DNA from: Gammaproteobacteria bacterium
GTDB lineage: Bacteria > Pseudomonadota > Gammaproteobacteria > Pseudomonadales > Halieaceae
Direction of reading: 5' to 3'
DNA: 6,213 nucleotides
Assembly: GCA_002748505.1 (NCBI GenBank)
Contig: PDSN01000025.1
Span: 1 to 6,213, forward strand
In this document: positions 6,213 through 6,213 of the stretch, piece after piece
How the letters are laid out: every line of letters starts with the position of its first letter
How positions within the stretch are numbered: position 1 is the first letter of the stretch
The notes under the pieces: model-generated
The model's database searches: none
The model's input: the letters and a program-made list of their open reading frames with translations, nothing else
Told to the model about the DNA's origin: nothing
Translations under genes and position numbers: made by a program

Positions 6213-6213
6213 T

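Overview
The window reads as ordinary chromosomal DNA of a Gram-negative gammaproteobacterium. Evidence: two lipoproteins with lipoboxes, a DeaD/CsdA-type helicase with a DbpA-like C-terminal RNA-binding domain, a SulP transporter with a STAS domain, and an imelysin with a candidate Fur-controlled promoter. The moderate GC content and the gene types resemble marine Cellvibrionales/Alteromonadales-like bacteria. That placement is an inference from protein character, not from a search.

Layout: four gene loci form two convergent pairs. Pair 1 is a DUF2959-type lipoprotein (5-652, +) facing a SulP-STAS anion transporter (about 697-2271, -), with a perfect 11-bp hairpin between their stop codons. 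A spacer of about 420 bases (2272-2694) separates the divergently transcribed transporter and helicase and holds a good sigma70-like promoter for the helicase. Pair 2 is a DEAD-box RNA helicase locus (2695-4351, +) facing an imelysin-family lipoprotein (4474-6117, -), with a long two-tier hairpin terminator between them. The last 96 bases carry the imelysin promoter: TTGATA, 17 bp, TATTAT, with a Fur-box-like sequence over the -10 and spacer.

The most notable point is that the helicase is broken. The first reading frame carries RecA domain 1 intact (Q motif to SAT) and stops at 3427-3429. The second starts one base later and carries motifs V and VI plus the RNA-binding domain. The residues normally between them, about 34 amino acids including motif IV, are absent, and the flanks are out of frame by an amount that fits a deletion of about 100 bp (length 2 modulo 3). 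It is either a pseudogene, a recent deletion, an assembly artefact, or less likely a split helicase made by translational coupling.

The genes do not form one pathway. Each locus looks like its own transcription unit: envelope lipoprotein, anion uptake, RNA remodelling/cold adaptation, and iron-linked envelope function. I see no CRISPR array, tRNA, rRNA, insertion sequence, phage gene or recognisable defence system.
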